A stretch of DNA of 64,000 bases, from contig CAWJNF010000005.1 of assembly GCA_963844235.1 (NCBI GenBank), positions 248,001 to 312,000 on the forward strand, written 5' to 3'. Both the position numbers and the translations under genes were made by a program. Positions 7,910-16,363 of this stretch are shown here, piece by piece. Below the pieces are notes generated by a model that saw only the letters and a list, made by a program, of their open reading frames with translations, had not been told where the DNA came from and did not search any database. Position 1 is the stretch's first letter; each line of letters starts with the position of its first letter. Source of the DNA: CAWJNF01 sp963844235 (GTDB lineage Bacteria > Actinomycetota > Thermoleophilia > Gaiellales > Gaiellaceae).

Positions 7910-9766
7910 GTGAGCGTGATCGTCGGAACAGAGCTCGATCGCGCGCTCGAGGCCGGGGCCGACCGCTTGCTCAGCTTGCAGGAGCCCGGTGGCTGGTGGG
8001 TCGGCGAGCTCGAATCGAACGTCACGATCACCGCTGAGCACCTGTTCTTCCTCGAGTTCCTGGGGATCCGCGACGAGGAGTCGACGATCGGGATCATGAG
8101 CGAGCTGCTTGCCCGGCAGCGACCCGATGGCCTGTGGTCGATCTACCACGGCGGCGATCCCGACCTGAACGCGACGATCGAGGCGTACGCGGCCCTCCGG
8201 CTTGCCGGTCTCTCCGACCGCGCGCCCCAGCTGGCCGAGGCCAGGGCGTTTTGCCTCGAGCGCGGCGGCATCGGCGCGGCCAGGGTGTTCACGCGAATCT
8301 GGTTCGCGCTGTTCGGGCTCTGGCCGTGGAGCGAGGTGCCCCAGCTTCCGGTGGAGCTCGCGCTGATGCGTCCCTGGATGCCGATCTCGCTCTACACGTT
8401 TGCCTGCTGGGCTCGGCAGACCGTGATGCCGCTCGCGGTCGTCATGCACTACCGCCCCGTTCGACCACTCCCTCCCGCGCGGGCCTGGCGCGAGCTCGAC
8501 CTCGGGCCTGCGCGACACGCCCGCCGCAACGTCTGGGACGACGTCGACGGCCTCCTCAAGCGCTATGCGGGCTCCCCCGTGAAGCCGGGTCGCCGCCACG
8601 CCCTCGCGGTGGCGGAGCGCTGGATTCTCGAGCGGCAGGAACGAGACGGCTGCTGGGGTGGCATCCAGCCCCCCTGGGTGTGGTCGCTCATCGCGCTCGC
8701 CTGCCGCGGCCACGGTCCCGACTCGCCGGCGATGCGCAACGGTCTCGCGGGGTGGGAGGGCTTCCTCGTGCAGGACGGTGACCGGCTGCGCCCGGAAGCG
8801 TGCCAGTCTCCGGTCTGGGACACCGGGCTCGCCTTGCTCGGTCTACGCGAAGCCGGGGTGCCCGCAGATCATGCCGGGCTCGTCAGGGCCGGAGAGTGGA
8901 TCCTGGCGGAGGAGGTGCGGGCCCGCGGTGACTGGGCGCTGCGAACGCCGGGCGTCCCACCTGGCGGCTGGGCCTTCGAATACGACAACGACCTGTATCC
9001 CGACGTGGACGACGCGGCCGTCATCGGTCTTGCGCTGCGCGAGCTCGGCGTCGGCCGACCGGCGCTCGAGCGAGCCTGCCGCTGGTTGGCGGGCATGCGC
9101 TCGTCGGACGACGGGTGGGCGGCGTTCGACGTGGACAACCGCTCCTACTGGCTGTACGACGTGCCGTTCTGCGACTTCGGCGCGGTCATCGATCCGCCGA
9201 GCGTCGACGTGACGGCGCACGTGGTCGAGGTGCTCGCGGCAGAGCCCGGCTACGAGGACGCGATACGCCGCGGTGTCCGGTACATCCTCGCCGCGCAGGA
9301 GCAGGACGGCTCGTGGTGGGGACGTTGGGGCGTCAACCACGTATACGGGACGGCGGCTGCGCTGCCCGCGCTCGAGGCGGCTGGAGTGCCGCCAGACCAC
9401 GCGGCCGTGCGGCGCGCGGTCGGCTGGCTGGTCGAGCGGCAGAACGCCGACGGCGGCTACGGGGAGGATTGCCGCTCGTACCATGCCGGCGAGGAAGGGC
9501 TCGCCTGGCGGGGGCGCGGCGTCTCGACAGCCTCGCAGACCGCCTGGGCGCTCATGGCGCTCGTGGCTGCCGGCGAGGCGCGCTCCGAGACGGCCGCACG
9601 TGCAGCTCGCTGGCTCTGCGATGCCCAGCGGTCGGACGGCGACTGGGACGAGGAGGCCTTCACGGGCACCGGCTTCCCGCGCGACTTCATGATCCGGTAT
9701 CACCTGTACCGCATCGTCTGGCCGCTCATCGGTCTTGGCCGCTACAGGGAAGCGCTGCGAGCCTGA
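7910..9766 (+). CDS. shc: Squalene-hopene cyclase
   Basis: 618-residue membrane-associated cyclase that folds squalene into hopene/hopanol. The catalytic DxDD motif is present as YPDVDDAAVIG, and QW repeats are recognisable (QEPGGWWVGELES near the start, QEQDGSWWGRWGVNHVYGT, RQNADGGYGEDC, QRSDGDWDEEAFTGTGFPRD). The GTG at 7910 follows a G-rich ribosome-binding stretch and begins MSVIVGTELDRAL, just ahead of the conserved domain. The frame stays open to 7832 but the extra 26 residues look non-conserved, so the shorter form is preferred. Also called hpnF. A 157-nt gap separates it from hpnE; it contains a short GCGTGTG/CACACGC inverted repeat and nothing else I can name. Confidence 0.95.
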   Translation: MSVIVGTELDRALEAGADRLLSLQEPGGWWVGELESNVTITAEHLFFLEFLGIRDEESTIGIMSELLARQRPDGLWSIYHGGDPDLNATIEAYAALRLAGLSDRAPQLAEARAFCLERGGIGAARVFTRIWFALFGLWPWSEVPQLPVELALMRPWMPISLYTFACWARQTVMPLAVVMHYRPVRPLPPARAWRELDLGPARHARRNVWDDVDGLLKRYAGSPVKPGRRHALAVAERWILERQERDGCWGGIQPPWVWSLIALACRGHGPDSPAMRNGLAGWEGFLVQDGDRLRPEACQSPVWDTGLALLGLREAGVPADHAGLVRAGEWILAEEVRARGDWALRTPGVPPGGWAFEYDNDLYPDVDDAAVIGLALRELGVGRPALERACRWLAGMRSSDDGWAAFDVDNRSYWLYDVPFCDFGAVIDPPSVDVTAHVVEVLAAEPGYEDAIRRGVRYILAAQEQDGSWWGRWGVNHVYGTAAALPALEAAGVPPDHAAVRRAVGWLVERQNADGGYGEDCRSYHAGEEGLAWRGRGVSTASQTAWALMALVAAGEARSETAARAARWLCDAQRSDGDWDEEAFTGTGFPRDFMIRYHLYRIVWPLIGLGRYREALRA

Positions 9767-9776
9767 TGGCGGCGAC

Positions 9777-10676
9777 GTGAAGGCCTACGTCACGGGTGCG
9801 AGCGGGTTCGTCGGCGGGCACGTCGCGCGCGAGCTTGCCGAGCAGGGCGCCGACGTGCGGACCGACCGCGTCGACCTGCTCGACCCCGTGGGTCTGCGCC
9901 GGATCGTCGAGGGCTGCGACGCGGTCTTCCACGTGGCTGCCGTCTACAGCTACGACGCCGACCCGACGATGATCGCGCGGGCGAACGTCGAAGGAACGCG
10001 GAACGTGGTCGAGGCGTGCCTGGGAGCGGGCGTTCGCCGGCTGGTGCACACGAGCACCGCCGGCACGTGCGGTCCCGTCGACGGGCGCGAGGCGAACGAG
10101 GGCGACGCACCGCCTGCGTGGGAGCTCGACGTCCCCTACAAACGCACGAAGCTGGCGGCGGAGCGCCTGGTCCTCGACGCGGCGTGCGGACAGCTCGACG
10201 CGGTTGTCGTCAACCCGACCACTCCGGTCGGCGAGGGCGATCGAAAGCCGACACCAACGGGGCGGATGATCGCCGGCGTGGCTGCGGGCAGCATTCGAGG
10301 CTACGTGGCGACGACCGGCCTCAACGTCGTGGACGTGCGCGATGTGGCGCGTGGCCACGCGCTCGCCCATGAGCGCGGCCAGCGCGGCGAGCGCTATCTT
10401 CTCGGCGGTGTGAACCTCGCGCTCGCCGACCTCTTCGCCGCCGTCGCCGACCTCGCGGGCCGGCCGCGCCCCCGCGTTCGCGTGCCGTACGTGGCGGCCG
10501 TCGCGGCGGCCCGGCTGGGACTGGCGAACCGAGACGAGGTGCGCCTCGCCCGCCTGCCGATGTATTTTTCCTCGGAGAAGGCGCAGAATACGCTCGGCTA
10601 CCGACCAGGCCCGGTCTCCCCGGCGCTCGCCAGGGCAGTCCGGGAGCTGACGGTCGACGGAAAGGAAGGGGCATGA
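9777..10676 (+). CDS. hpnA: HpnA, hopanoid-associated NAD-dependent epimerase/dehydratase
   Basis: 299-residue extended short-chain dehydrogenase. It has the NAD-binding KAYVTGASGFVGGHVARELA, the family's DAVFHVAAVYSYDADPTMI and RANVEGTRNVVEACLGAG, and the catalytic YKRTK (Tyr and Lys). HpnA proteins are encoded in hopanoid clusters and are thought to modify the side chain or a sugar head group; the exact reaction is not settled. The GTG at 9777 is chosen because the Rossmann motif begins immediately; it lies 10 nt after the shc stop. Its TGA overlaps the hpnH ATG. Confidence 0.9.
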   Translation: MKAYVTGASGFVGGHVARELAEQGADVRTDRVDLLDPVGLRRIVEGCDAVFHVAAVYSYDADPTMIARANVEGTRNVVEACLGAGVRRLVHTSTAGTCGPVDGREANEGDAPPAWELDVPYKRTKLAAERLVLDAACGQLDAVVVNPTTPVGEGDRKPTPTGRMIAGVAAGSIRGYVATTGLNVVDVRDVARGHALAHERGQRGERYLLGGVNLALADLFAAVADLAGRPRPRVRVPYVAAVAAARLGLANRDEVRLARLPMYFSSEKAQNTLGYRPGPVSPALARAVRELTVDGKEGA

Positions 10677-11671
10677 AGTTTCCGCTTCGGAGCACCGTCC
10701 AGATCGGGCGCTACGTCGCGTCGCAGAAGGACGCCGAGCGGTATCCGCTCGTGCTGATGCTCGAGCCGACGCTCGGCTGCAACATCGCCTGTATCGGCTG
10801 CGGGAAGATCCGGGAGTACGAGTCGAACAAGGCGCGTCTGACCGTGGAGGAGTGCCTCGACTCCGGCGTCCAGTGCCCGGCGCCGGTCGTCTCGATCTGC
10901 GGCGGCGAGCCCCTCATCTTCAAGGGGATCGAGGACGTCGTCGACGGCTTTCTCGAGATGAAGAAGAACATCCAGCTCTGCACGAACGCCCTGCGTCTCG
11001 AGGAGCTCCTCGACCGCTTCACGCCCAATCCGCGCCTGACCTGGGTCGTGCACCTCGACGGCATGCGCGAGATCCACGACTACATCTGTGACTACCCGGG
11101 GCTCTGGGACATCGCGATCAGCGCCATCAAGGCGGCGCGCGCGAAGGGCTTCCGCGTGACGACCAACACGACGACGTTCAAGGAGACCGAGGTCGACGAC
11201 GTCATCGAGATGATGCGTTACTTGACCGAGGAGGTCGGCATCGACGGGATGCTCGTGGCGCCCGGCTATCAGTACTCGCAGATCGACCCGAACCTGACGA
11301 TGACGCGCGCCGAGCACGAGGAGAAGTTCCGGGCCATCCGGGCGGCGGTTCGCAAGCACGGCTTCCGGTGGCTCGCGAGCCCGATCTACCAGGACTTCCT
11401 CACGGGCGAGCGCACGCTGGGCTGCACGCCCTGGGGATCGATCACCCGTAATCCCTACGGCTGGAAGGGCCCGTGCTACCTGCTCACCGACGCGATCTTC
11501 CCGAACTACGAAGCGCTCATCGACGGCATGGAATGGGAGCGCTACGGGCCGGGGAACGACCCGCGCTGCGAGCACTGCGGCATCCATTGCGGCTTCGAGC
11601 CATCGGCGACGCTCGCGACCACGGCGAGCGTGAAGGAGACGGTGCGGAGCCTCGCATGGACGTTGCGCTAG
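10673..11671 (+). CDS. hpnH: HpnH, radical SAM adenosylhopane synthase
   Basis: 332-residue radical SAM enzyme that adds the 5'-deoxyadenosyl group to diploptene (hopene) to give adenosylhopane, the entry to C35 bacteriohopanepolyols. The [4Fe-4S]-binding cysteines are C36, C40 and C43 in TLGCNIACIGCGKIREYES. SICGGEPLIF is the GGE-type SAM motif. The C-terminal auxiliary cysteines CEHCGIHCGFEPSA are also present, as in the family. The ATG overlaps the hpnA stop (ATGA), and the end overlaps the start of hpnG. Confidence 0.96.
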   Translation: MKFPLRSTVQIGRYVASQKDAERYPLVLMLEPTLGCNIACIGCGKIREYESNKARLTVEECLDSGVQCPAPVVSICGGEPLIFKGIEDVVDGFLEMKKNIQLCTNALRLEELLDRFTPNPRLTWVVHLDGMREIHDYICDYPGLWDIAISAIKAARAKGFRVTTNTTTFKETEVDDVIEMMRYLTEEVGIDGMLVAPGYQYSQIDPNLTMTRAEHEEKFRAIRAAVRKHGFRWLASPIYQDFLTGERTLGCTPWGSITRNPYGWKGPCYLLTDAIFPNYEALIDGMEWERYGPGNDPRCEHCGIHCGFEPSATLATTASVKETVRSLAWTLR

Positions 11672-12270
11672 AGGCCCCAGCCGACGCCGACCAGGTCGCG
11701 TACGTCTGCGCCCTCGAGACCGAGGCTCAGGCTGTGCGCAAGGCCGGCGTCGCCGTCAGCGTGCTCGGCCTCTCGGCAGCCGGCGCGATACCCGACGCGC
11801 CGCTCGTGGCGTTCGGGTTGGCGGGTGCGCTCGTGCCCGGTCTCGAGCCAGGCACGCTGCTCACGGCCGAGCGGGTGGTGGACGAGCAGGGCAACGTGAT
11901 CTGGGAAGAGGCTCCGTGGCCGGCGCCGGGCGCGCGCGCCGCGGTGCTCTGCTCGGTGGAGCGGGTCGTCGACGATCCGGTCGAGCGGGCGGCGCTCGCC
12001 GAGCGCACAGGCGCAATCGCCTGCGACATGGAGAGCGGCGTCCTCGCTTCGACTGGACGGCTGCGCGGAGTCGTGCGCGCGGTGGCCGATGGGCCAGAGC
12101 GGCCGCTCGGCGCGCTGGCGCAGGGCGCGAAGGCGGACGGAGCCGTGGCCTGGAACGCCGTCCTGCGAGCGTTCCTCCGCGAGCCGGTCCAGTCGGCGCG
12201 GAGCGCGCGCAACGCCCGCCGCGGGCTTGCCGCCCTTTCACGGGTGCTGGAGGCGAGCGCGCGTGGCTAA
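11656..12270 (+). CDS. hpnG: HpnG, hopanoid-associated nucleoside phosphorylase
   Basis: 204-residue purine-nucleoside-phosphorylase-like protein. HpnG removes adenine from adenosylhopane, giving phosphoribohopane. The conserved catalytic-region signature CDMESGVLAS (Asp-Met-Glu-Ser) is present, with VAFGLAGAL and the C-terminal helical part. The ATG at 11656 lies inside the end of hpnH (16-nt overlap), a common arrangement for these genes, and the N-terminus is short before VAYVCALETEAQAV. Somewhat shorter than typical phosphorylases, but normal for HpnG. Confidence 0.9.
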   Translation: MDVALEAPADADQVAYVCALETEAQAVRKAGVAVSVLGLSAAGAIPDAPLVAFGLAGALVPGLEPGTLLTAERVVDEQGNVIWEEAPWPAPGARAAVLCSVERVVDDPVERAALAERTGAIACDMESGVLASTGRLRGVVRAVADGPERPLGALAQGAKADGAVAWNAVLRAFLREPVQSARSARNARRGLAALSRVLEASARG

Positions 12271-13189
12271 GCGGGTGCTCATCGCGGCGCCGCGCAGCTT
12301 CTGCGCCGGCGTCGTGCGCGCGATCGACATCGTCGAGAAGCTGCTCGAGACGCACGGGCCGCCGGTCTACGTTCGCCACGAGATCGTGCACAACGTCCAC
12401 GTCGTCCGCGACCTCGAGTCCCGCGGCGCCGTCTTCGTCGAGACGGAACAAGACGTACCCGAGGGGGCGCTGGTCGTGCTCTCCGCCCACGGCGTCGCGC
12501 CCTCCGTCTACCGGATGTGCGCCGAACGGAACCTGGAGGTCATCGACGCGACGTGCCCGCTGGTGTCGAAGGTGCACGCCGAGGCGCGCCGCTACGCGGG
12601 GCGCGGCCTCAAGATCGCCCTCGTCGGCCATGCCCGCCACGAGGAGGTCGTGGGGACGATGGGCGAGGCACCCGACTCGATCACGCTGGTCGAGACCGTC
12701 GACGACGTCGCCGAGCTCGACGTCGAGGAGGGACAGCAGGTCGCCTACCTCACGCAGACGACGCTCTCGGTGGACGACACGGGCGAGGTCGTCGACGCGC
12801 TCCGCGAGCGTTTCCCGGATCTGGTCGGGCCGCCCTCCGCGGATATCTGCTACGCGACGCAGAACCGCCAGGACGCGGTCAAGAAGCTCTGCGAGCAGGC
12901 GACCCTCGTCCTCGTCGTGGGCTCCAAGACGAGCTCGAACGCGAACCGGCTCGTCGAGGTCGCCCGATCGTGCGGCGCCGACGCGTTCCTCGTCGACGAC
13001 CACACCGATCTCGATCCCGCCTGGCTCGCCGGCCACGAGGTCGTCGGTCTCACCGCCGGCGCGTCGTCTCCGGAATCCCTCGTGACGCGCGTCGCCGACC
13101 GGCTGGCCGAGCATGGCTACGCCGAGCGCGAGGAGGTCGAGTTGACCCGCGAGGACGTCTACTTCCGCCTCCCTGCAGCGCTTCGATAA
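12263..13189 (+). CDS. ispH: IspH, 4-hydroxy-3-methylbut-2-enyl diphosphate reductase
   Basis: 308-residue iron-sulfur enzyme that ends the MEP pathway, making IPP and DMAPP. The three cluster cysteines are in RSFCAGVVRAIDIVE, DATCPLVSKVH and ICYATQNRQDAVK. HNVHVVRDLESRGAVFVE and SSNANRLVEVA (substrate diphosphate binding) are intact. The GTG at 12263 overlaps the hpnG stop (TAA 12268-12270) and starts directly at AKRVLIAAPRSF. Placement as the last gene of a hopanoid operon couples isoprenoid precursor supply to triterpenoid synthesis. Confidence 0.96.
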   Translation: MAKRVLIAAPRSFCAGVVRAIDIVEKLLETHGPPVYVRHEIVHNVHVVRDLESRGAVFVETEQDVPEGALVVLSAHGVAPSVYRMCAERNLEVIDATCPLVSKVHAEARRYAGRGLKIALVGHARHEEVVGTMGEAPDSITLVETVDDVAELDVEEGQQVAYLTQTTLSVDDTGEVVDALRERFPDLVGPPSADICYATQNRQDAVKKLCEQATLVLVVGSKTSSNANRLVEVARSCGADAFLVDDHTDLDPAWLAGHEVVGLTAGASSPESLVTRVADRLAEHGYAEREEVELTREDVYFRLPAALR

Positions 13190-13222
13190 CCCCTCCCGGA
13201 TCGTGCCGGCAGGATGCCGGCC

Positions 13223-13246
13223 GGACGGAGCGCGGGCGCTCCGTCC
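13223..13246 (+). terminator. Hairpin after the hopanoid operon
   Basis: Perfect 10-bp stem GGACGGAGCG-cggg-CGCTCCGTCC, 33 nt after the ispH stop and 18 nt before the 3' end of the convergent small gene. No T tract follows, which is common in high-GC actinobacteria. Likely a bidirectional terminator. Confidence 0.65.
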
Positions 13247-13264
13247 GAGGAGCCGGCGATCGCC

Positions 13265-13423
13265 TCAGTCGGTCAGCTCGACGATGAGGTTCAGGACGAG
13301 CAGGATGATCAGCGTTACGACGGCGATTCGCCACATGCCGTGGACAAGCCATCGGACGGTCGGGTTCACGCGATCCTTCTCGTCTCCGTTCCCCTTGCCG
13401 TCAGCCTGAGACGTCTGTCGCAT
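13265..13423 (-). CDS. Small single-pass membrane protein (52 aa), unknown function
   Basis: Short reading frame, ATG at 13423, stop at 13265. It has a polar, charged N-terminus (residues 1-20, containing GNGDEKDR), then PTVRWLVHGMW, and a hydrophobic helix IAVVTLIILLVLNLIVEL close to the C-terminus. Codon composition matches the neighbours. The start overlaps the last 23 nt of the upstream secreted-protein gene, suggesting coupled translation. I do not recognise a family. Confidence 0.5.
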   Translation of the reverse strand: MRQTSQADGKGNGDEKDRVNPTVRWLVHGMWRIAVVTLIILLVLNLIVELTD

Positions 13424-14051
13424 AGCTCCAGCTCCCGTCGCCGTATACCCAGAGCTTCGTCCAGGGTGTTGCCGACGCAGTCACCTGGCCGAACACCACC
13501 TGCTGGAACTTCCCCTGGCGGAACGAGTAGTGTCCGCCGCTGCTGTTTCCGAACCTCGAGAAGAACCAGCCCGCCGAGCCCGCGGGCCCGGCCCAGCGCC
13601 AGAACGGATCCAGGCAGCACGGATATGCGTTCGCCTGGGCGGCCGTAACCCGCGGATAGGACCAGCAGAAGTACTTGTCCTGCTGGTAGCGCCAGAGCAA
13701 CGAACCGAACGTGCTCGTGCGCGTCCTCGCCACCCAGACGGTCTTGCAGCCCGATGCGGCTTGAAGCGCTCCTCTCCGCGCCGGCGAGACCACCGAAACG
13801 CTCGCGGGAGCGTCAGCCACCGCGATTGCGGCCGCGTCCGGTCGGTGCTCATCCGGGCTCACCCGTACTCGGGGGCCGGTCGGGCGACCGCGTGCGTCCA
13901 TTGGCTGCTCGAAGAGCTCGACCGTGTCGACCGAGCGACCTGCCGCCGCCTTGTCGTTCCCGGCCATCGTGGGCCCAGCAAACGCCCCGGCTGCAAGCGC
14001 GAGCCCGGTCGCCAGCGCCGCCAACAGTACGGTCATACGTCGAGTTCTCAT
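13401..14051 (-). CDS. Secreted protein of unknown function
   Basis: 216 residues with a classical signal peptide (MRTRRMTVLLAALATGLALA, then AGAFAG). The mature part is rich in aromatic residues and has several cysteines: CKTVWVARTRTSTFGSLLWR, DKYFCWSYPRV, ANAYPCCLDPFW, then WFFSRFGNSSGGHYSFRQGK and YGDGSWSYATD. The pattern suggests a small disulfide-stabilised beta-rich secreted domain. I do not recognise a named family. It lies upstream of the 52-aa membrane protein with overlapping ends. The 135-bp gap to the thioredoxin-like gene (14052-14186) shows no clear feature. Confidence 0.75.
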   Translation of the reverse strand: MRTRRMTVLLAALATGLALAAGAFAGPTMAGNDKAAAGRSVDTVELFEQPMDARGRPTGPRVRVSPDEHRPDAAAIAVADAPASVSVVSPARRGALQAASGCKTVWVARTRTSTFGSLLWRYQQDKYFCWSYPRVTAAQANAYPCCLDPFWRWAGPAGSAGWFFSRFGNSSGGHYSFRQGKFQQVVFGQVTASATPWTKLWVYGDGSWSYATDVSG

Positions 14052-14186
14052 CCATCGGTCACCTCCTCTTCCGACGCGGCGGGCGCGGGCTGCGCGTTCC
14101 GCATCGACTCTACGGAGTCGACGGCGTGCTGCCTACGTCCTTTTCGGACGCGAGGTGAAACGAAAGCGAGTCGAGTCCCGAACCGA

Positions 14187-14750
14187 TCAGTACAGCGCCA
14201 GCGCCAGGCGGCGACGGTACGCGGTGCTCAACGGATGATCCTGGCCGAGGCTCAGGAAGATCGCGACCATCACCTCGCGAATGCGATCGCGCTGCTCGGG
14301 AGGGGCGTCGAGCGCCTGTGCGAGCAACCATTCGAGCGCCCGCTCGTGGTCGCCCTCGGCGAGCGGGCCGAGCACTTCCGGGAACTCGCCGCTCGCCGCC
14401 AGCTCTTCGAGCAGCTGCTCGCCGCCCGACGGCCCGAGGAGCTCGTCCAGGAAGGAGGCGATCGACTGGGGAGACTGCACGCCGACGAACCCGGAGACCT
14501 CCCGGCCGTCTCTGAAGGCCTTGACGGCCGGAATCCCCCGGATCCCGTACTCCTCCGCTAGTCGCTGGTTGGCGTCGACGTCGACCTTCGCCAGCACGAT
14601 CCGGCCGTCGTGCTGCGCGATCGCCTGCTCCAGCACCGGCGCCAGCATCTTGCACGGCTCGCACCAGTCGGCCCAGAAGTCGACGACGACGGGCAGCTCG
14701 TGGGAGCGCTCGATGACCGTGGTGCCGAAGTCCTGCTCGGTGGTGTCCAT
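14187..14750 (-). CDS. Thioredoxin-domain co-chaperone/redox protein (CnoX/YbbN-like)
   Basis: 187 residues. The thioredoxin fold occupies about residues 1-105 with the active site FWADWCEPCKMLAPV (CxxC as Cys-Glu-Pro-Cys), VDVDANQRLAEEYGIRGIPA with the cis-Pro, and VKAFRDGREVSGFVG. The C-terminal part (about 110-187: EELAASGEFPEVLGPLAEGD, ALEWLLAQALD) is helical like the TPR tail of CnoX/YbbN proteins. These bind unfolded proteins under oxidative stress and protect cysteines. ATG at 14750. The redox and chaperone roles are family inference. Confidence 0.88.
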   Translation of the reverse strand: MDTTEQDFGTTVIERSHELPVVVDFWADWCEPCKMLAPVLEQAIAQHDGRIVLAKVDVDANQRLAEEYGIRGIPAVKAFRDGREVSGFVGVQSPQSIASFLDELLGPSGGEQLLEELAASGEFPEVLGPLAEGDHERALEWLLAQALDAPPEQRDRIREVMVAIFLSLGQDHPLSTAYRRRLALALY

Positions 14751-14765
14751 GCCATGCTGAGGATC

Positions 14766-15377
14766 TCACATCCCGAGTGCTGTGCGCAGCGGCGGAGCGA
14801 CACGCTGCCGCTCGATCGTCCCGACGAGCCGGCGCGGACGTAACGGTACGAGCCGGCGAAGCGACCCGACACGGTCACGTCCAGCACCACGCGGTCGCGG
14901 TCGTAGTCCCAGCTTCCCGTGCCGCTCAGCACGAAGCCCGGCGTGAGTCCGCAGCCCCTGAGCGTCAGACGCGCCACCGAGCCGGGCGCGGCGAAGCGGA
15001 TCCAGCCTCCACCCGCCGAGCAGCCCGTCCGCGTGCGCGTGACGAAGTCCCAGTCGTAGAACTCGGGCAGATAGGAGAGCTCTTGCTCGAACGAGGCGAA
15101 GGCCTCCCGGAGTGTCTTGAAGCTGGATGCGCTGCGTGGCGCGAGGGGGACGTAGGGGTCGACGGGGATCCCCGGACAGGTCAGCTCGCGTCGGGGCGGC
15201 CTCGTCCCCCTGACCAGGAACGCCGTGACGAGCCCGTCCGGGCACGCGTTGCCGTAGCCGAAGGTGACGTGCGAGCCGGCGCGCTCCCAGGACGTCGCCG
15301 ATGCCCGCCTGCGCCGCCGGCGCGGAGGAGACGGCGGCCGCCGCTGTCGCGAGCAAGACCGCGAAGCCGACCCTCAG
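14766..15377 (-). CDS. Secreted protein with frameshift, unknown function
   Basis: A signal peptide (RVGFAVLLATAAAAVSSAPA, ending AQA) lies in one frame, and the mature protein (ATSWERAGSHVTFGYGNACP, then FEQELSYLPEFYDWDFVT, SAGGGWIRFAAPGSV, GTGSWDYDRDRVVLDVTVSG) continues in another frame that has no start codon of its own. Removing one base of the C3 run at 15304-15306 joins them. The start is probably a CTG at 15377 overlapping the stop of the upstream hydrolase gene, or TTG at 15356. The C-terminal end is uncertain: 14766 if there is a second shift, otherwise the frame runs to 14558 inside the next gene. Family not recognised. Confidence 0.55.
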   Translation of the reverse strand: MRVGFAVLLATAAAAVSSAPAAQAGIGDVLGARRLARHLRLRQRVPGRARHGVPGQGDEAAPTRADLSGDPRRPLRPPRATQRIQLQDTPGGLRLVRARALLSARVLRLGLRHAHADGLLGGWRLDPLRRARLGGASDAQGLRTHAGLRAERHGKLGLRPRPRGAGRDRVGSLRRLVPLRPRRLVGTIERQRVAPPLRTALGM

Positions 15378-16234
15378 GACGCCTCCATTCCCTCGACGGT
15401 CGCGCGCACGAGATCCGGCAGCGTCTCGACGTTGTAGCCGCCCTCGAGCACGCAGGCGACTCTCCCGCAGAGCCCTCGTGCCCGAGCTGCGAGATCGCGG
15501 AACCCGTCCGGCGTGACGAGCATGCCTCCCAGCGGATCACCCGCTGCCGCGTCGAAGCCGGCGGAGACGAGCAGCAGGTCCGGCTCGAAGCCCCGGATCG
15601 CCGGCTCGACGGTCGTCTCCATGGCCGCGACATACTCCGGGTCGCCCGCGCCCGCCTGGAGCTGGACGTTCAACGTCGTCGCGTTGTCCTCTCCGGGGCC
15701 ACCTGTGCCGGGGTAGAACGGCCAGCGGTGGAGCGAGACGAAGAGCACCGAATCGTCGTCCCAGAACATGTCCTGCGTGCCGTTGCCGTGGTGGACATCC
15801 CAGTCGAGGATGGCGACGCGGCGCAGGCCGAGCTCACGCTGCGCGAAGCGCGCGGCGACCGCGACGTTGTTGAAGAGGCAGAAGCCCATCGATCGGTCGG
15901 GCAGCGCGTGATGGCCCGGCGGGCGTACGAGCGCGAAGCCGCCGCGCTCGGCCGCGTCGATTGCCGTGCCTGCCGCACGCAGCGCGAGCTCGTAGCTCGA
16001 CGGCGTGCAGATCGTGTCCGGGTCGAGATACCCCGTTTGCCCGCTGCTCGAGACCGCCTCGATCGTCGCGACGTAGTCGCGGTCATGGCAGGCGCCGAGC
16101 TCCTCGACCGTCGCCGTCCGGCCCGAGACCTCGTACGTGAGCGCCTCGATCAGCGCCTGGATCCGCTCGGGTCGCTCCGGATGGCTGCCGGTGGGATGCA
16201 GGCGCGCGAAATCGGGGTGGGAGAGCAGCAGCAC
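15374..16234 (-). CDS. Histone deacetylase-family (acetoin-utilization-like) zinc hydrolase
   Basis: 286 residues of the class II histone deacetylase/acetylpolyamine amidohydrolase family. Characteristic parts: LLLSHPDFARLHPTGSHPER (HPERP), LVRPPGHHALPDRSMGFCLF NN (tandem His), AILDWDVHHGNGTQDMFW (Zn-binding Asp and His), SAGFDAAAGDPLGG (second Zn Asp) and VLEGGYNVETL with the transition-state-stabilising region. It hydrolyses an N-acetyl amide, such as acetylated polyamine or protein lysine; the substrate is unknown. GTG at 16234 because conservation starts there. Confidence 0.92.
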   Translation of the reverse strand: MLLLSHPDFARLHPTGSHPERPERIQALIEALTYEVSGRTATVEELGACHDRDYVATIEAVSSSGQTGYLDPDTICTPSSYELALRAAGTAIDAAERGGFALVRPPGHHALPDRSMGFCLFNNVAVAARFAQRELGLRRVAILDWDVHHGNGTQDMFWDDDSVLFVSLHRWPFYPGTGGPGEDNATTLNVQLQAGAGDPEYVAAMETTVEPAIRGFEPDLLLVSAGFDAAAGDPLGGMLVTPDGFRDLAARARGLCGRVACVLEGGYNVETLPDLVRATVEGMEAS

Positions 16235-16309
16235 CGGCTCAGCGTACTGGCGCTCGGCGCCATGAGCTCGGCAGGATCGGCCGCGGGCGAGCGTACGTCG
16301 CTCGCGGTC

Positions 16310-16358
16310 TTGACTCGTCTGTCGGCACGGGAATAGACTCGCCCTGAAATCGTTACCA
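16310..16358 (+). promoter_or_regulatory. Promoter plus LacI-type operator, copy 1
   Basis: -35 TTGACT (16310-16315), 18-bp spacer, -10 TAGACT (16334-16339), then TGAAATCGTTACCA (16345-16358) covering the expected start of transcription. An almost identical module lies at 38107-38155 (TTGACC, 18 bp, TAGACT, TGAAATCGTTGCCA). The TGAAA-CG-TT core looks like a LacI-family half-site pair. Placed 5 nt before the LacI gene, it suggests autorepression. Confidence 0.7.
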
Positions 16359-16363
16359 CCCCT

